Part shown: piece after piece, positions 20,142 through 31,424 of the stretch
How positions within the stretch are numbered: the stretch's first letter is position 1
Layout of the letters: the number at the start of each line of letters is the position of its first letter
Assembly (NCBI GenBank): GCA_027475525.1
Contig: JAMWFC010000117.1
Location: 3,086,183 to 3,150,182 of the forward strand
Length of the DNA: 64,000 nucleotides
Direction: 5' to 3'
Origin: Macrolepiota albuminosa
Taxonomy: Eukaryota > Basidiomycota > Agaricomycetes > Agaricales > Agaricaceae
The notes under the pieces: generated by a model
The model's database searches: none
What the model saw: only the letters and a program-made list of their open reading frames with translations
What the model was told of the DNA's origin: nothing
Made by a program: the position numbers and the translations under genes

Positions 20142-21606
20142 CTAGGACCCGGATGTCAATGCTCCTGCAACCGCACCCGTCTCAGTCACCATTGACTCCT
20201 CCTCCAGTGCGACGTTAATCACGGGAGGGGGAGGTGCCGATTCCGTCCTTGGTGGAGTTATAGGCCCCTCGACTGCAGGCGTGTCTACCACCATAGACTC
20301 TGTTAGTGCAATGTTAATCGCTGAAGCAATGGTAGATAGCATACCATGCACTGCCGTGCGTTTTAGGAGATTGACCCAGTTTGGGTCCATGCCAATAAGA
20401 TAGTAAAGGCCATTGGCCTCAGGGTTTTTGTCAGGGGACTCCTCATTCCTTTCTTCTTTCACTCTTTATTTCTTCACTCTCCTTCCATTTACTTCCTTAT
20501 TTCTTCTATCATTCTCTCATTTTGCTGTTACTATTTTTTCAACACTATCTGTTAGTACTATTCTCAATCTTTGAGGTGCTCTGGTTCTTTAGCTATCATT
20601 GCTGTTACTACTTTTTCAACACTATCTGTTAGTACTATTCTCAACCTTTGAGGTGCTCTGGTTCTTTAGCTATCACTCAGACAAGTGTGGGCCCTTCAGC
20701 ACCGCTCCAGGCTGCTTAGATAAGCCGGAGTTTGCCTTTCTGACTTCTAAAGTCCGGAGTTTTCCTCCCTTGTTTGCATACTTGTTTGGTTAGTCAATTT
20801 TCGAGTTTTTAAGGTTTTGTTGTACTGTACAGTTGTTTCCCATGCTTCAGAGGCCCCAGAAGTGTCCAACCTGGCATAGGGAATCCCCAGACTTGTTCTC
20901 TTTGGATCTCCCTCTGCCAGGTGAGTAGCTACCTTGATATTGTCAGTATATATTCTAATACACTTTGGATCTCCCTCTGCCAGCTGTGTGACTGAGCCAC
21001 AGCCTCTAGAGGTCGCCCTTACAGTTTTTGGGAAGACGACTCTCTTCATCGTGCTTGAACATAAGACGATAATAATTGTTTTTGGTCATCTCCCGCCATC
21101 CATCCCATTGTGGGATTGCGGGAGGGGTACCGTACTTGTTCAAGCGCTCCATATGCTTGTTGTCAATTTGTCGGAAAATGTCCATAGACATCGTTGGTGC
21201 GTGGAACTGCTGTTCCAGGAAGACCACACCGTATGTATATGCATGGTCCACCCAGTCAGGCAGTATCCGGTTGTGTAATAAGACGCGTAACGCGTTGTCG
21301 TTGGAGAAGTTCCGTGCACAGTCATCTAGCATGTGAACAGGGTGGAGTTCTAGCTGTGGCCCTCTCTGGGGCTTGAACAGCTAGTCAGGGAACATTGCAT
21401 TATATGAGGTGATTGCCTCATGGTAGAGACCCGGGCAGGCCATGATGAGGGTCATGCACCGCACCATCACAGGTTTGGCTGCGCTGTTTGCGCAGAGAGC
21501 TTGACATAATGTGAACCCGAAGAGGGTTCGCCAGTGCATGCGGTATGTGTGATCAACCACAATGCCCTGATAGGTGTTCTCTAGCCCAGGGCAACCAAAG
21601 ATCAGC
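20142..21606 (-). pseudogene. 3' part of decayed gene of unit D, function unknown
   Basis: Minus-strand frames: 21606 to about 21381 (continuing the frame that is cut at 35236), a stop, then 21332-21006 (Asn-Phe-Ser-Asn-Asp-Asn-Ala, Trp-Val-Asp-His-Ala-Tyr). A noncoding gap is followed by 20462-20142, a possible last exon with Pro-rich and acidic stretches. I recognise no catalytic or binding motif. The element B insertion at 21611-35231 separates it from its 5' part; joining the two sides with one copy of the four-base target restores the frame (Gly-Gln-Tyr-Thr-Leu-Ile). Inference: a gene carried by unit D or a host gene family member. The frame has internal stops, so it is not functional here. 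Confidence 0.6.
20522..20675. repeat. 77-base tandem duplication 6
   Basis: In the noncoding part of D. The copies differ at two C/T positions. Confidence 0.85.
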
Positions 21607-21610
21607 GTGT
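21607..21610. other. Target-site duplication of element B, left copy
   Basis: GTGT, matched by GCGT at 35232-35235 with one transition. The reading frame of the interrupted gene supports a four-base duplication. Confidence 0.6.
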
Positions 21611-22629
21611 TGATGACGCCAACTGTGGTTGGGTGCGCTGGACGTATATGCAGTACAACGCCGTCTCCAGCGCCTGGCGTACGGGTTTGTGAGGAGTCCT
21701 GGCAGGGTCCCAGTGTGCTCGAGCAGAGGTGATAGGGCGATGTACTAGATGATAGCGCCTCAGGTGCTACCTAGCAAGTGGTAAGCGTCGTAGTTTAGGA
21801 GAAGTTATAGAGAATAAAACAAATAGTGCAGCGTAGCGTGCCCGTAGGTGGCACCGTAAACAACGAAGACGAGATAGACAAAGCTAGTGCCAAACTTGGT
21901 GACAAAGTCAGGCAATGCTAGCGCAATTTGAACGCTAAGTGTAACTGGGTGCTCAAGAGGTTACGATTCGTTGTTATATGAATGGCAAGTAGCTAGTTTT
22001 TATACTATGCACTACGGTATTTCCAAAATAAGTCCATTAATGGCGCTACCAATTAGCACCTCTCTTTGTGACTGTAGCTAACGGCCACCTGTCAACGGCG
22101 ACCAATGGCGGCTCTAAAACTACTTAGAAGTGGTACGAGTTTGCTCACTTTTTGATGTAATTTAATTGGCCATGCCATCCTGGGGTATAGTTGGGGAATC
22201 CTCGACAGATGCCGTGAGCGCTAATTCTGGCGCTAAACATTGTACCATCTCTTGATAGATTTAAATGTCAGGTCTGCGTGTATCCTGTCTCGTTGTCATT
22301 GATTCCTTTAAACTTCTGATTGAGGTGCCTCGGTGATTGACAGCGCCAATTGCTAACTCCTTTCAGTACTGATCAGGGTTTGGTCAGAGTCACCTCCCGC
22401 CATTGTGCTAGCGCTATGAGTTCTGAGCCTTCTTGGTCTTCAAAGTAACTGAGTGGAGTGCGCTGAGGGGCTGATACTGGTGATTGAGATGAATGGATAA
22501 GTCTTGCCATAAAGCGCCCACGCTAGGGCTGCTCTGTACCCAAGGCTGGTCGCTAGAGTCTCTAGTGTGTCAAGTGTTGGTTGGCCTATAATGTCCCTTG
22601 ATGTGCTCAGTCCGAGTAGAAGCCTATCA
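21611..22629 (-). repeat. 3' LTR of element B
   Basis: 1019 bases. On the plus strand it begins TGATGACGCC and ends GAAGCCTATCA. Its partner at 34112-35231 is 101 bases longer because of a 77-base duplication and an extra segment near 34682. TATAAAAA on the minus strand at about 21998-22006. The terminal ten bases resemble the A family, the interior does not. Confidence 0.88.
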
Positions 22630-22748
22630 TCTCCCCCCAACTGAAAAATTGACTGTCCTCAGTCAAACGCTCCCTTGATGTGCTCAGTCCGAGTAGAAGC
22701 CTATCATCTCCCCCCAACTGAAAAATTGACTGTCCTCAGTCAAACGCC
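22595..22748. repeat. 77-base tandem duplication 7
   Basis: Spans the LTR end and polypurine tract of B. Confidence 0.9.
22630..22638 (-). other. Polypurine tract of element B
   Basis: GGGGGGAGA on the minus strand next to the LTR, identical to the A tract. It appears a second time about 77 bases on because of the duplication at 22595. Confidence 0.75.
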
Positions 22749-22795
22749 ATCATTAATTTGACTGTGCTACAGTCCATATAATGCCGCTGGCGCCT

Positions 22796-22803
22796 TATAA
22801 AAG
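22796..22803 (+). promoter_or_regulatory. TATA box of antisense gene B1
   Basis: TATAAAAG 50 bases before the ATG at 22853, a usual spacing for a fungal core promoter. It lies inside the element and faces away from the LTR. Confidence 0.55.
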
Positions 22804-22852
22804 TCGTTTTCAGCACTTCACCTTTCCGTGTTTTCCTTCCCATCTTTCCAGC

Positions 22853-25445
22853 ATGTTCACTCCTTTCGATGCCTCTACTCTCCGCAATTTCCTGGCTAAG
22901 GCCTCCTATTTATTTGATCACGCTAAGTCTGTCAGTCCCGCCAATGCGCCACAAACTGTCCCTGGCATTATGCAACTCTATCGGCACTGGCTTGTGGTCT
23001 GCGGCTCCGACAGTTCCTAGGAGCAGGGTGACGAGGTTCGCAAGTGGTGTGTGGCCCGGTACCATGAGTACAAAGGTGCCAATTGGTTGCGCCCTTTTGC
23101 AAACCTTTTTGTAAGTTTCTAAGTTTGATTTTGGCTTTGTGGCGCTAAGGTTCAGCGCCCATACTAGGCTCCCTCCTTATCCAACAAGATCGATGCGTTG
23201 TTGGCTAGTACCAAGGTCAGCGAAGTAAGTCCTTCCTTTTCTTCCCCCCTTTTTCCACTGTTAATCCTTGAGTAGTCGGTTGCCACGTCTCCCACCGTTG
23301 CCAGTCTTCCTACTGCCCCATCGGCCTCTACTGTCCCTTCTGTTCCTACTGCCCCTCCTTCTTTGACTTCTGTTCCGCCTCCTTCTGTTCTTGGCAGCCG
23401 GCCTCTACTGTCCCTTCTGTTCCTACTGCCCCTCCTTCTTTGACTTCTGTTCCGCCTCCTTCTGTTCTTGGCAGCCCTTTTCGTGGCGCTGCTTCTTCCA
23501 CTCGCCCTGCCCCAAGCGCTGCTTCTCCCGTTTGCACTGCCCCTCCCCATTCGGCCATCAAACATATTGCCATTTCTCGTAGCGAGCCACAACCCGGCCT
23601 GACACGCCCAACTTCCCACAGTCCTCCACGTAATTTTGCCATTGTTATTGAACGAGCGCCCCCTGCTCATGCTAGTTCTCCCAAACGTACCGTGCGTTCC
23701 TCCCCTATCTTCCTTATTCCATTTTTCTGACTTCTACCCTTCCAGATCAATCTCCCTGCTTGTGTTGCCCCTTTGTATGTCGTAAGTGCTTTGTTCGTTG
23801 TCGCTAGACTTTAGCGCCTAAATTTTAATGTCGATAGGCGCCTAACCAGACCATATTCACCGATGTGGAGCTTTGTGACCTGTTGCGTCTTCGCCGTGAT
23901 ACTACCGTTATTGATACCGGCATCCCAGCTGGTGTTCAAGTACTGGGCACCAAGAAGAAGGTTACCATTGTGCCCTTGGAACATCACGCATTTAGGGCAA
24001 AGATTGGCGTGGTAAGTACTGGTTTGCCCATTGGTAGATTGATGCTGTTGCTGACTTCTTTCTTAATGTGACAAGTGTTGATCTGAGAACAATTCTGAGG
24101 GCTGCTGGTTTCCTACCGCCTCTCTGCCTTGCTATTGGTGCGATGCGTTGAAACGAGGCTGTGCCTTCAACGGGATTTGTACTCGTAAACGTGGTAGAGA
24201 TGCCATCATGCAAAGGAACTATGAGCGCGCGGTGTTGGTTCGTAATGCCCGGGACTTTGTGCTGCAGCAACGTGATCTGGCGGCTACTCACCAGCCCACA
24301 GTGATCAGCGCAGCCAGCCTGGCGCTGCCAACTACCCAGGATGGTACCACCATGGCGGCACCTTTTGCTCGCTCTCCTCATCGTCCTGTTCCTTCGAAAC
24401 GTAAGCCTGTTGCTGCGTCTCCTGGCAAGAGTCCTGGTAAGCGCCGTGAGCTAGCGCCTGCTACGCCTGTGGTTTTGTCTTCGACCAAGTCTTCTATGGA
24501 TGAGGAGGAGGGCACTGAGAGGGATGCTGAGGGAGAGGATGATGATGAAGCTGAGCCCGTTGTTGATGCCAATGCGCTGTTGGTGGTACGCGCTCTCCTG
24601 CTTTGCCTTACTCCCCCTATCACCGCTAACCCTCGTCAGAGTGGCCCCAGTGGTAACCAGTATGCGTTTTCTTAACTCCTTTTTCTTCACGTGCTAACTT
24701 CTTGACTGATAGGTCCCCCACTCCTGTTCCCGCCATAGTGGCTATCCCTGCTGCCGAAGATGTCGTTATGTCTGTCGCTGGTGCTACCCCTGCCCCCAAG
24801 CCGGCTGTGGCTAGTGACACTCCTGTTGCTCTTCCTATTACTCCATCCCTTACTCCTCCCCACAGCTTCTCCTCTTTTCCTAGTAGTCGCAAGACTTCTA
24901 CGGCGCCGGAGTCCGAAGGAACCCTGGTGCCGGAAGGTGAGCGTCGTCGCTGCTGGAGGTACTTGCCTCCCTACGGCATCCATCTTTCTTCCGCTAGAGC
25001 TATGTCCCCCGGCGACGAGCGCCATGAGTGGACACCCCGTGCGCCTGTAACTGTCCGGGTACGTCCATCTTTGTTCGTGCCCTTTTCTCCCCTTTTCTAA
25101 TCTCCCAGTAAGTTCGATCCCTTTTGGACGCCCCCTCCCGCCATGCAAGTTTCTGGCGACGCCTTCCCTTGGCTCGGGGATGAGTTCTCCTATCCCGTTA
25201 CTCCCCTCCGTCCCTCTGCTGACCTTCGCCAGCAACTTTGCCATATCGAGGATGCGACCGAAGTTGCTGGTCACAAACTTGCCAACCTGCGTCCTCGTGT
25301 TTCCACCTTAGCTTGCCGCAAGCGCCTCCTGCTCGAGCTCCATGACAATATTACGGATGTGCTTGAGTGGCAAGTGAGTAATGCGATCCAGGACAGGGAC
25401 TTGCTTCCTTTAGGCGATCCTGCCCTTCCCGAGTATGATCCATAG
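22853..25445 (+). pseudogene. Antisense accessory gene B1 with six-cysteine cluster, broken
   Basis: Diverged relative of the A1 antisense gene with the same exon plan. Exon 1 22853-23110 (donor GTAAGT), exon 2 about 23168-23224, exon 3 from 23276 (Ser/Pro/Ala-rich), a short exon near 23747, an exon whose product includes Thr-Ile-Phe-Thr-Asp (compare Thr-Thr-Phe-Thr-Asp in A1), then the cluster from 24067: Cys-x2-Cys-x8-Cys-x8-Cys-x2-Cys-x6-Cys. An acidic stretch follows, and a C-terminal domain at 25143-25445 with Trp-Leu-Gly-Asp. Breaks: TAG at 23018-23020, TGA at 24079-24081 where A1 has Trp, no AG acceptor before the cluster exon, and the 77-base duplication at 23322. Role unknown. Confidence 0.75.
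23322..23475. repeat. 77-base tandem duplication 8
   Basis: In exon 3 of antisense gene B1. Confidence 0.85.
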
Positions 25446-25923
25446 TTGCCGACCCGTAGTGCTTTAAACTTTTTATGGACTTTGTTGTTTGATACGTACT
25501 TTGTAGCTTGCGATACTAAAATAAACACCCCCCCCTTGCTTCAAATTGTCAGTTTGTAAGTAATCAAAAGAAAAATAAGTAAAAGGGGAAATGCTCAGTA
25601 GATCATCACAGCGCAAAAACCCCTTTGCCAACGTGGTCCAATAGCCATTACCGTGTCAGCCTAAGTAGAAAATAGGGACTGTCTGGAAATAAATAAGCGG
25701 ATCCATGTAAAAAGTAGAGCGTATAAAGAAATAGAAAACCAGTGATTGCTTATGCCCGTTTAGTGCGGTTGTGAGTAAGCGCTAAACATCGAATGTCGAT
25801 TCCCTTTTTGGAGGGACCCAGAATAAGTTAAACACTTCTGATTGGCTAGCGCTCCTGTTAGGGTCCTGGCTCCTTGAGAAAAGTCCTCCTATGCTGTCGC
25901 TAATTGAAACACTTCCCATGTCC

Positions 25924-25930
25924 TATAAAT
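25924..25930 (+). promoter_or_regulatory. TATA box of antisense gene B2
   Basis: TATAAAT 42 bases before the ATG at 25966. Confidence 0.45.
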
Positions 25931-25965
25931 TACTTATGCATCAACTCGATTCCATCAGTCTTTGC

Positions 25966-26356
25966 GATGGCCACCCCGTCTGGTTGCATGTGGACTCGAA
26001 GCTGTGATCGCGCCTATGTCACCATGGACCCTCCCACCTTTCTGGACTGGGCCACCTTGTTCTTTCATCATTACCCTCCCAAGGGTATTCCTAAGTTGGC
26101 CGACAAAGTAGTTGAGTTGGGTCGTCGCTGTCGGCTTCTGCGGGCTGCTTGTGAAATTTGGGGAGACGCGTCCCCGTTAACGTGTTTCGGTATGGAGGCC
26201 ACTTGGAGTCAAGCTTTCTATGTGCGTGTATTGCTATTCTTAGCGCACTACAGTGCCCTTCTGATAGTCGTCCAAATCCAGGAAATTGCCACTGAAGACA
26301 CGGCAGATCGTCTTCAGCTTTTGCTGGAGGAAAGCTATTACCTGGTTAGTGACTGA
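25966..26356 (+). pseudogene. Antisense gene B2, exon 1 and remnant
   Basis: One open frame of 130 codons, closed by TGA at 26354-26356 soon after a possible donor (GTTAGT). It is helical, with Pro-Pro-Thr-Phe-Leu-Asp-Trp and a Leu-rich segment, and in size and position it resembles the first exon of B1 and B3. No cysteine cluster follows. The area behind it holds the 77-base duplication at 26351 and no clear further exon. Inference: a truncated member of the same accessory family. Function unknown. Confidence 0.45.
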
Positions 26357-26504
26357 GCCATCACCTCTCCTTCTTCCATGTCTAACGGCCCTTTTCTCCT
26401 AGTCCCCTCGCAAGTATACCGGCGCTTGACTGAGCCATCACCTCTCCTTCTTCCATGTCTAACGGCCCTTTTCTCCTAGTCCCCTCGCAAGTATACCGGC
26501 GCTT
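26351..26504. repeat. 77-base tandem duplication 9
   Basis: At the end of the B2 frame. Confidence 0.88.
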
Positions 26505-26780
26505 GTCTTTTTCGTAGTCCCCTCGAGGGGCCGGCGGTTGTGAGCAAGTGTATTTCTTAGTTCGGCCCTTCTTGACTTGTCGTGTGTTGTTTTTCCTTCC
26601 CCCCCCCATGTTGTTTGAGTGAGGCGATCCCATCTTCTTCGCAGCGCCACCAGCCTAACATATTCCCAGCTTTTTGCTTCTCCTGCCGTAGATATATGAA
26701 ATACATCGTTGTTGTCGCGTCCTCATGATAGTGCCGCATAAATTCTGTTTCCTAAGTCCCTTCAACCCTGCATAATGTCG
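26357..26780 (+). other. Spacer between antisense genes B2 and B3
   Basis: No supported frame; T- and C-rich, possibly exon remnants of B2. Confidence 0.35.
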
Positions 26781-26783
26781 CTA

Positions 26784-26791
26784 GGTATATA
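26784..26791 (+). promoter_or_regulatory. TATA-like element of antisense gene B3
   Basis: GTATATAT about 45 bases before the ATG at 26835, a position like those of B1 and B2. Confidence 0.4.
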
Positions 26792-26834
26792 TCTGAGATT
26801 TCCGGGCCTAGCGTTTTATATCAGAGTTAGCGCA

Positions 26835-27502
26835 ATGCCTACTCCCTTCGTTCTCATTGAAGATACTTCTCCAGTCTTCTGTCCTGAGGTGTTAGACCGC
26901 CTCGAGATGTTCTTTGCTCGAATGCTCCCAGGCGGTATCAGACACCACAACGGCAACATTCTGACTTTGATTCAACGGTATTATTTACTTCTGGCTCTGG
27001 CCCAAGAATGGCTTGTCGAGACCAAATTACCTCCAAATGCGGTAAGTTTCTATTCAGGGTGCAGTTGAGTACCTTTTACACGTCTTCTCAGCTTCCTGTT
27101 TCCGGTAGCCAGCGGTGCTTAGAGTTCCTGCTCCTCAAAACGGATAATATTGTTAGCTCCCTTCTCTTCCCTTCTCTCTAGCTCGCTAAATCCTTTCCTC
27201 TCCAGGTGCTGAAGTGGTTGCCCTTGCCAGACCTAGTTACCGAGGACGTTCGTGCCGCTACCCTTGAACGCGTGGTTGTTCCATTCACGCCTCTAGCTCC
27301 TCGCTTCAGTGCTGGAGTGCCTCCTATCCCTGTCTATGCGTCTCCTCCTCCCGGCTTCTCCACTTTTCCCCCCGGGACTGCCTCCTCTTCTTCATTGCCC
27401 CTCTTACCACCTGCACCACCTTCTTCGCCCTCTCTACCCCACCGTAGTCAGCATTCTAGGTGCTCCAGTGGACACGTCCAAGGTCCTCACCACAGGGCCT
27501 AA
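26835..27502 (+). CDS. Antisense gene B3, short member without cysteine cluster
   Basis: Exon 1 26835-27041 is 69 codons ending in phase 0 at GTAAGT. It encodes a helical domain with Glu-Met-Phe-Phe-Ala-Arg and Tyr-Tyr-Leu-Leu-Leu-Ala-Leu-Ala, like exon 1 of B1. A later exon starts at about 27207 (after CTCCAG) and runs to TAG at 27502; its product is Pro/Ser-rich. The exon joins in between are uncertain. It ends 130 bases before the convergent stop of pol. No zinc cluster. Inference: a partial duplicate of the accessory gene; it could be nonfunctional. Function unknown. Confidence 0.45.
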
Positions 27503-27630
27503 TATAGCCAACTCATTACTTAGTCAACTGTTCCATAGTCTTGAATATGATGTCCATTTATGTTCGATATTTCTTTTCATGCATGAAGTGCAAGGTGCTA
27601 AGGTCTAGCGCCCTACCACATTGTATCCCA

Positions 27631-30600
27631 TTACTGATCGTCTTCTTCCTCGGGTGCTACTTCATCATCATCCACTAATTCAGTTTCCTCCAGCTCTCAA
27701 AGTTTAGCCATGTTAATGTCCAACGCCGATAAAGGTAATGAAATGTGTTCATGCGCTAAGTAGGGAATGAGTCGGAACACTGCTACTGGTCAATGCAAAA
27801 CTGAGCCGTCCAACTCGCAGAGTACGTATGCGCCTCCCCTATTGCAGGAAACCACTATTAGGGGTCCCAGATACCGAGGCCGCATCTTTTTTTGTTATGG
27901 GTAACTTTGATCTTGGAGTTGCGCATTAGTACGAGGGCACCAGTTGTAAAGATGTAGTCTCGAATTGTGGTGCTATGCTCGCTTTCAAACCGTAGTGCAG
28001 CTTATCGTCTAGCCTGAAATACTACCTCGTGTAAGTGCTCGAGATCCTCCATGCGTCGTTGTAAGTCTATAGCGCGTCTAGCGATCATGTTGGTAGAGGA
28101 TAGTATTGAGTTCGGTGGAGATCCTCCATGCGTCGTTGTAAGTCTATAGCGCGTCTAGCGATCATGTTGGTAGAGGATAGTATTGAGTTCGGTGGAGGTT
28201 GTAAGTACGTCGCTTCCACCACGTCCGCAGGTAGCAAGGGGTGGGTGCCAGTTGCTGCATAGTAGGGAGAGCAGCCCATCCTCCTTCGTATGGTAACCCG
28301 CTCCGACCAGAAGACCGAATAAGTTGCCTTGCTCCAGCGACTTTTGTCACCATCGACCACCTTGAATAGCGCCTGTCAAACATCAAAATGAGGCCTTTCT
28401 ACGATTCCATTGGCACGTTTATTGTATCTGGAGACTCGGATGTGTTGTATGTTGTATTTCTTGGCAAGATAAGTGAGCGCCTTGACTATTGGCGCTCCGT
28501 TGTCTGTGACGATCTCGTGAAGGGCTCCCCAGCGGCAGATAACGTCCTCAAAGAGCCACTTAGCTATAGCGTCTGTATTTTCCCGCTGAAGCATACGGAA
28601 CTCCGGCCAATGTACCAAGAAACACCTTCCTTGAATGATATACTTGTAGCGCCCTGACTTGGGCATGTGCATGGTGTCGATATATATTTTTCCGAATAAC
28701 GGCGCTGGAGTCGCTACTGTTGGGGGAATCAGAACCTGACGTGTCTGCTGGATTTGACAGAGATGACAAGTGCAAATATACCACACAATATTGGCGCTAA
28801 CTTGCGGCCACCAAAAGCGCTCCAAAAGGTTTGCCCTTGTTGCGTAGAGTCCTCGGTGTCCCAAGTCATCATGCATAGCGCGTAGAATCCTAACTCGATT
28901 ATCCGGTTTAATTACTAGCTTATGGGTGCCATCTTTATTTCGTCGCCAAAGTCGGTCTTCCACTATAAAGAAAGTTGTTGCATATCAAATGAAGGTGGCA
29001 TATTCCGTATCTGTAAGGTCTGATGGTCGTCACAAATCCTGTAGCCACTTCCTAACCTGGTCAACTCGCTGATCTTCTGACTTAGCTTTGGCGCTTCGAG
29101 GTACCGCCGAATATGGCAGGTTCTGACTGTCTTCTCGCAAGGGTCTTGGCTCCTTGACTATCTTTAGATCGTTAGACGGCTTAGCGACGTTATAGATACT
29201 GGCCATGTAAAAAGTTGATGATGCTTGATATGGTCGGGGCTGATACGGAACAATAGGGTGAAGCCAAGTTAAAACTGGCTGGTCTTTGCGAAGCACCGGA
29301 ATAGGCAACTGAATGATATGCATGAAACCATGCAATCGATCAATCCAGTTGTCAAATACATTGTTGTCGCTATCGTCTAGCGCTTCATCTTCCGGTTGTC
29401 TGGGTTGCCTAGATAATCCGTCTGGCCTGTGGAACGCACTTCTGATGTGTACTAACTCAAAGTGAAACATTAATATTGCTACTACCCAGCAGTTCATACT
29501 GGCCAAAGGTTGAATATCAGGGTTCTGAAGCATTCCTTTGATGTACCGTGCGTCAACCTCGACAATCAGATTTTGTACCCCAATGAGGTACATGCGCAGC
29601 GCCTGAAACGATTGAAACAAGCCATATAACTCTAGCTTGGGCTGACTGTAGCGCGATTCTTGGTCATTAAGGGTAATTGATCCAAAGCAATTGTAGTGCC
29701 TGATTTTCCGGTTTGCGCCATCATACTGGCATAAAAAGAAGCCAACGGTGATATAGGAAGTGTCAACAGCAAGTATAACGGGATCGGCAGTAGTATAGTC
29801 GATGGGCACCAATGGTTTCGCTTCCTGTAGCGCCTTTACTAAGTCCTTCTAGGCATTGATTTGATCAGGTCCAAATTCAAAGGAGACCCCTGAACGAGTT
29901 AGGCGATTAAGGGCATTTGCGCAATGTGAAAAATGGTGTATGAACATGCGCAGCACCCCTACAGTGCCCAAGAATGCGTGAACTTCTGAGAGGTTATGAC
30001 AGACCCCCCATTTCTCCAGCAGCGCTAATCGGCTCTCCTCTGGAATCCTGCCTTCTGGTGTGCAAACATGCCCCAAAATTTTAAACTGCAGCGCACAAAG
30101 AACGAGCTTGTGCCCTGAAAACGTCCCGCTACAATACTTCATGTGCTGAAGTACTCGGTTAACCAGTTGAAAGAAGTCCTATAGCGCCATACGGATATTA
30201 GGATTTTCCGGGTAAACTTTGGGCTTGCCATCTACCAATTGCCAATCCTTCAGGCCTTTAACTCCTACATCGTCTATGAAGCTGAGCACATGGTGGGGTA
30301 TTTCAGGCTGTAGGATAAATGTAATATTGTCGTGAAATATCAGTACCGAGTTTGTCCATCCCATAGGAAGTGTGACTAGTCGTAGCGCCCCAAACGGTGT
30401 TTGAAATGTCGTCAAGTCGTGAGAGGAAGGATGGATTAAGCGCTTGTCATAGCCAACGTACAAATCCAGGGTAGCGCCACATATTCGTCCCATGAAAGAT
30501 TCAGCAACGTGATTGGGAAATGGCGGTACCCCTGAATGACGAATGGTGACTTTGTTTAGTGGTTCTAGGCTGTGAACTATACGTAGCTTCCCATTTTTCT

Positions 30601-31424
30601 TCAGTACGCAGAACCATCTCGAGCGGTAGGCCAAATTAGAAGGCTCATATACCCCTGCCGCTATCTTGGAGCAAATAATTTGGCAGACTTCGGCTTCAAT
30701 GCCTGGGGGTATGGGTCGGTTATGCTCAGTCCAGGGTACGTGCGGTATTGTCGGTATAACCACTGGTGAAAAGAAGTCAGTTCTAAGTTTACCGCGCTCT
30801 GAGTCCTCCCATGTGAAAGCCTCATTTTGTTTTTGCATGATGTTGACTAATACGTCCATTTCCTCTGTCGAGAGAAAGCTGGTATCATGGGCGCTAAGAA
30901 ATAGCGCCTTTCATTCTTCTGTAAATTGTCCTGTTGGTTCGAAGGGTGGTGGATTTGGGTCGAGTTTTGGCAGGGTAGCCAAAGGGTCGCCTATTACTTT
31001 TCTTTCAATGCGAAATTCCTCGGGTACGGCGCTCACTACCAGTTTCATTTTAAGCGCTACGGGTTTATATTTCTTCTTGACCTGAACCCCTTTGCGCTTA
31101 GGGGTACTTTTGTTAGCAAACGTATTATAAATAGAGTCATGGTTTCTAGCGAAACCTGATATCAAAGGTTCTTTGGAGTTGGGAGTAGAAACGAAATAAG
31201 TGTCTGTTGAAAAGTTTTCAGTAATATCTGACGCAGTGAGGTATAAGTAGGATAACGCTTTGCTAGTAAGCGACAAGGAAGAATTCAAGATTTCATGGGC
31301 TAAAGGGGTATGTGATATAAAGTTTACTTGCCCAGTCTGATGGTTATAGTCCAAGATAAGCGCTTCATCTCCATGATCCTCATCACTCATCTCCTCAATG
31401 GCGCCGGAAAACACTCGCAAGGGT
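27631..31424 (-). pseudogene. pol: Element B pol: reverse transcriptase, RNase H, integrase
   Basis: Linker with Lys-Arg-Lys-Gly-Val, reverse transcriptase with Phe-Ile-Asp-Asp, RNase H (Ala-Val-Asp-Thr-Ser, Glu-Val-Asp-Ala-Arg), integrase zinc finger and D,D,E motifs (Ile-Asp-Thr-Met, Thr-Asp-Asn-Gly, Val-Glu-Arg-Pro), and an acidic end with TAA at 27631-27633. Clearly the same lineage as A, but diverged along its length. Breaks: stops near 30909, TAG at 30179 (TGG in A), TAG at 29849 (CAG in A), a stop near 29030, TGA at 28376 (an Arg codon in A) and the 77-base duplication at 28041. No chromodomain. Confidence 0.85.
28041..28194. repeat. 77-base tandem duplication 10
   Basis: In B integrase C-terminal region. 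Confidence 0.9.

Noticed and set aside
20900..20985. A short direct repeat with a period of 63 bases
   Set aside because: Only about 21 bases are shared (around CTTTGGATCTCCCTCTGCCAG) and the period is not 77. Kept apart from the duplication series.
23164..23670. Minus-strand frames opposite to exon 3 of B1
   Set aside because: Low-complexity Arg/Gly reading of a Ser/Pro-rich exon; no support.
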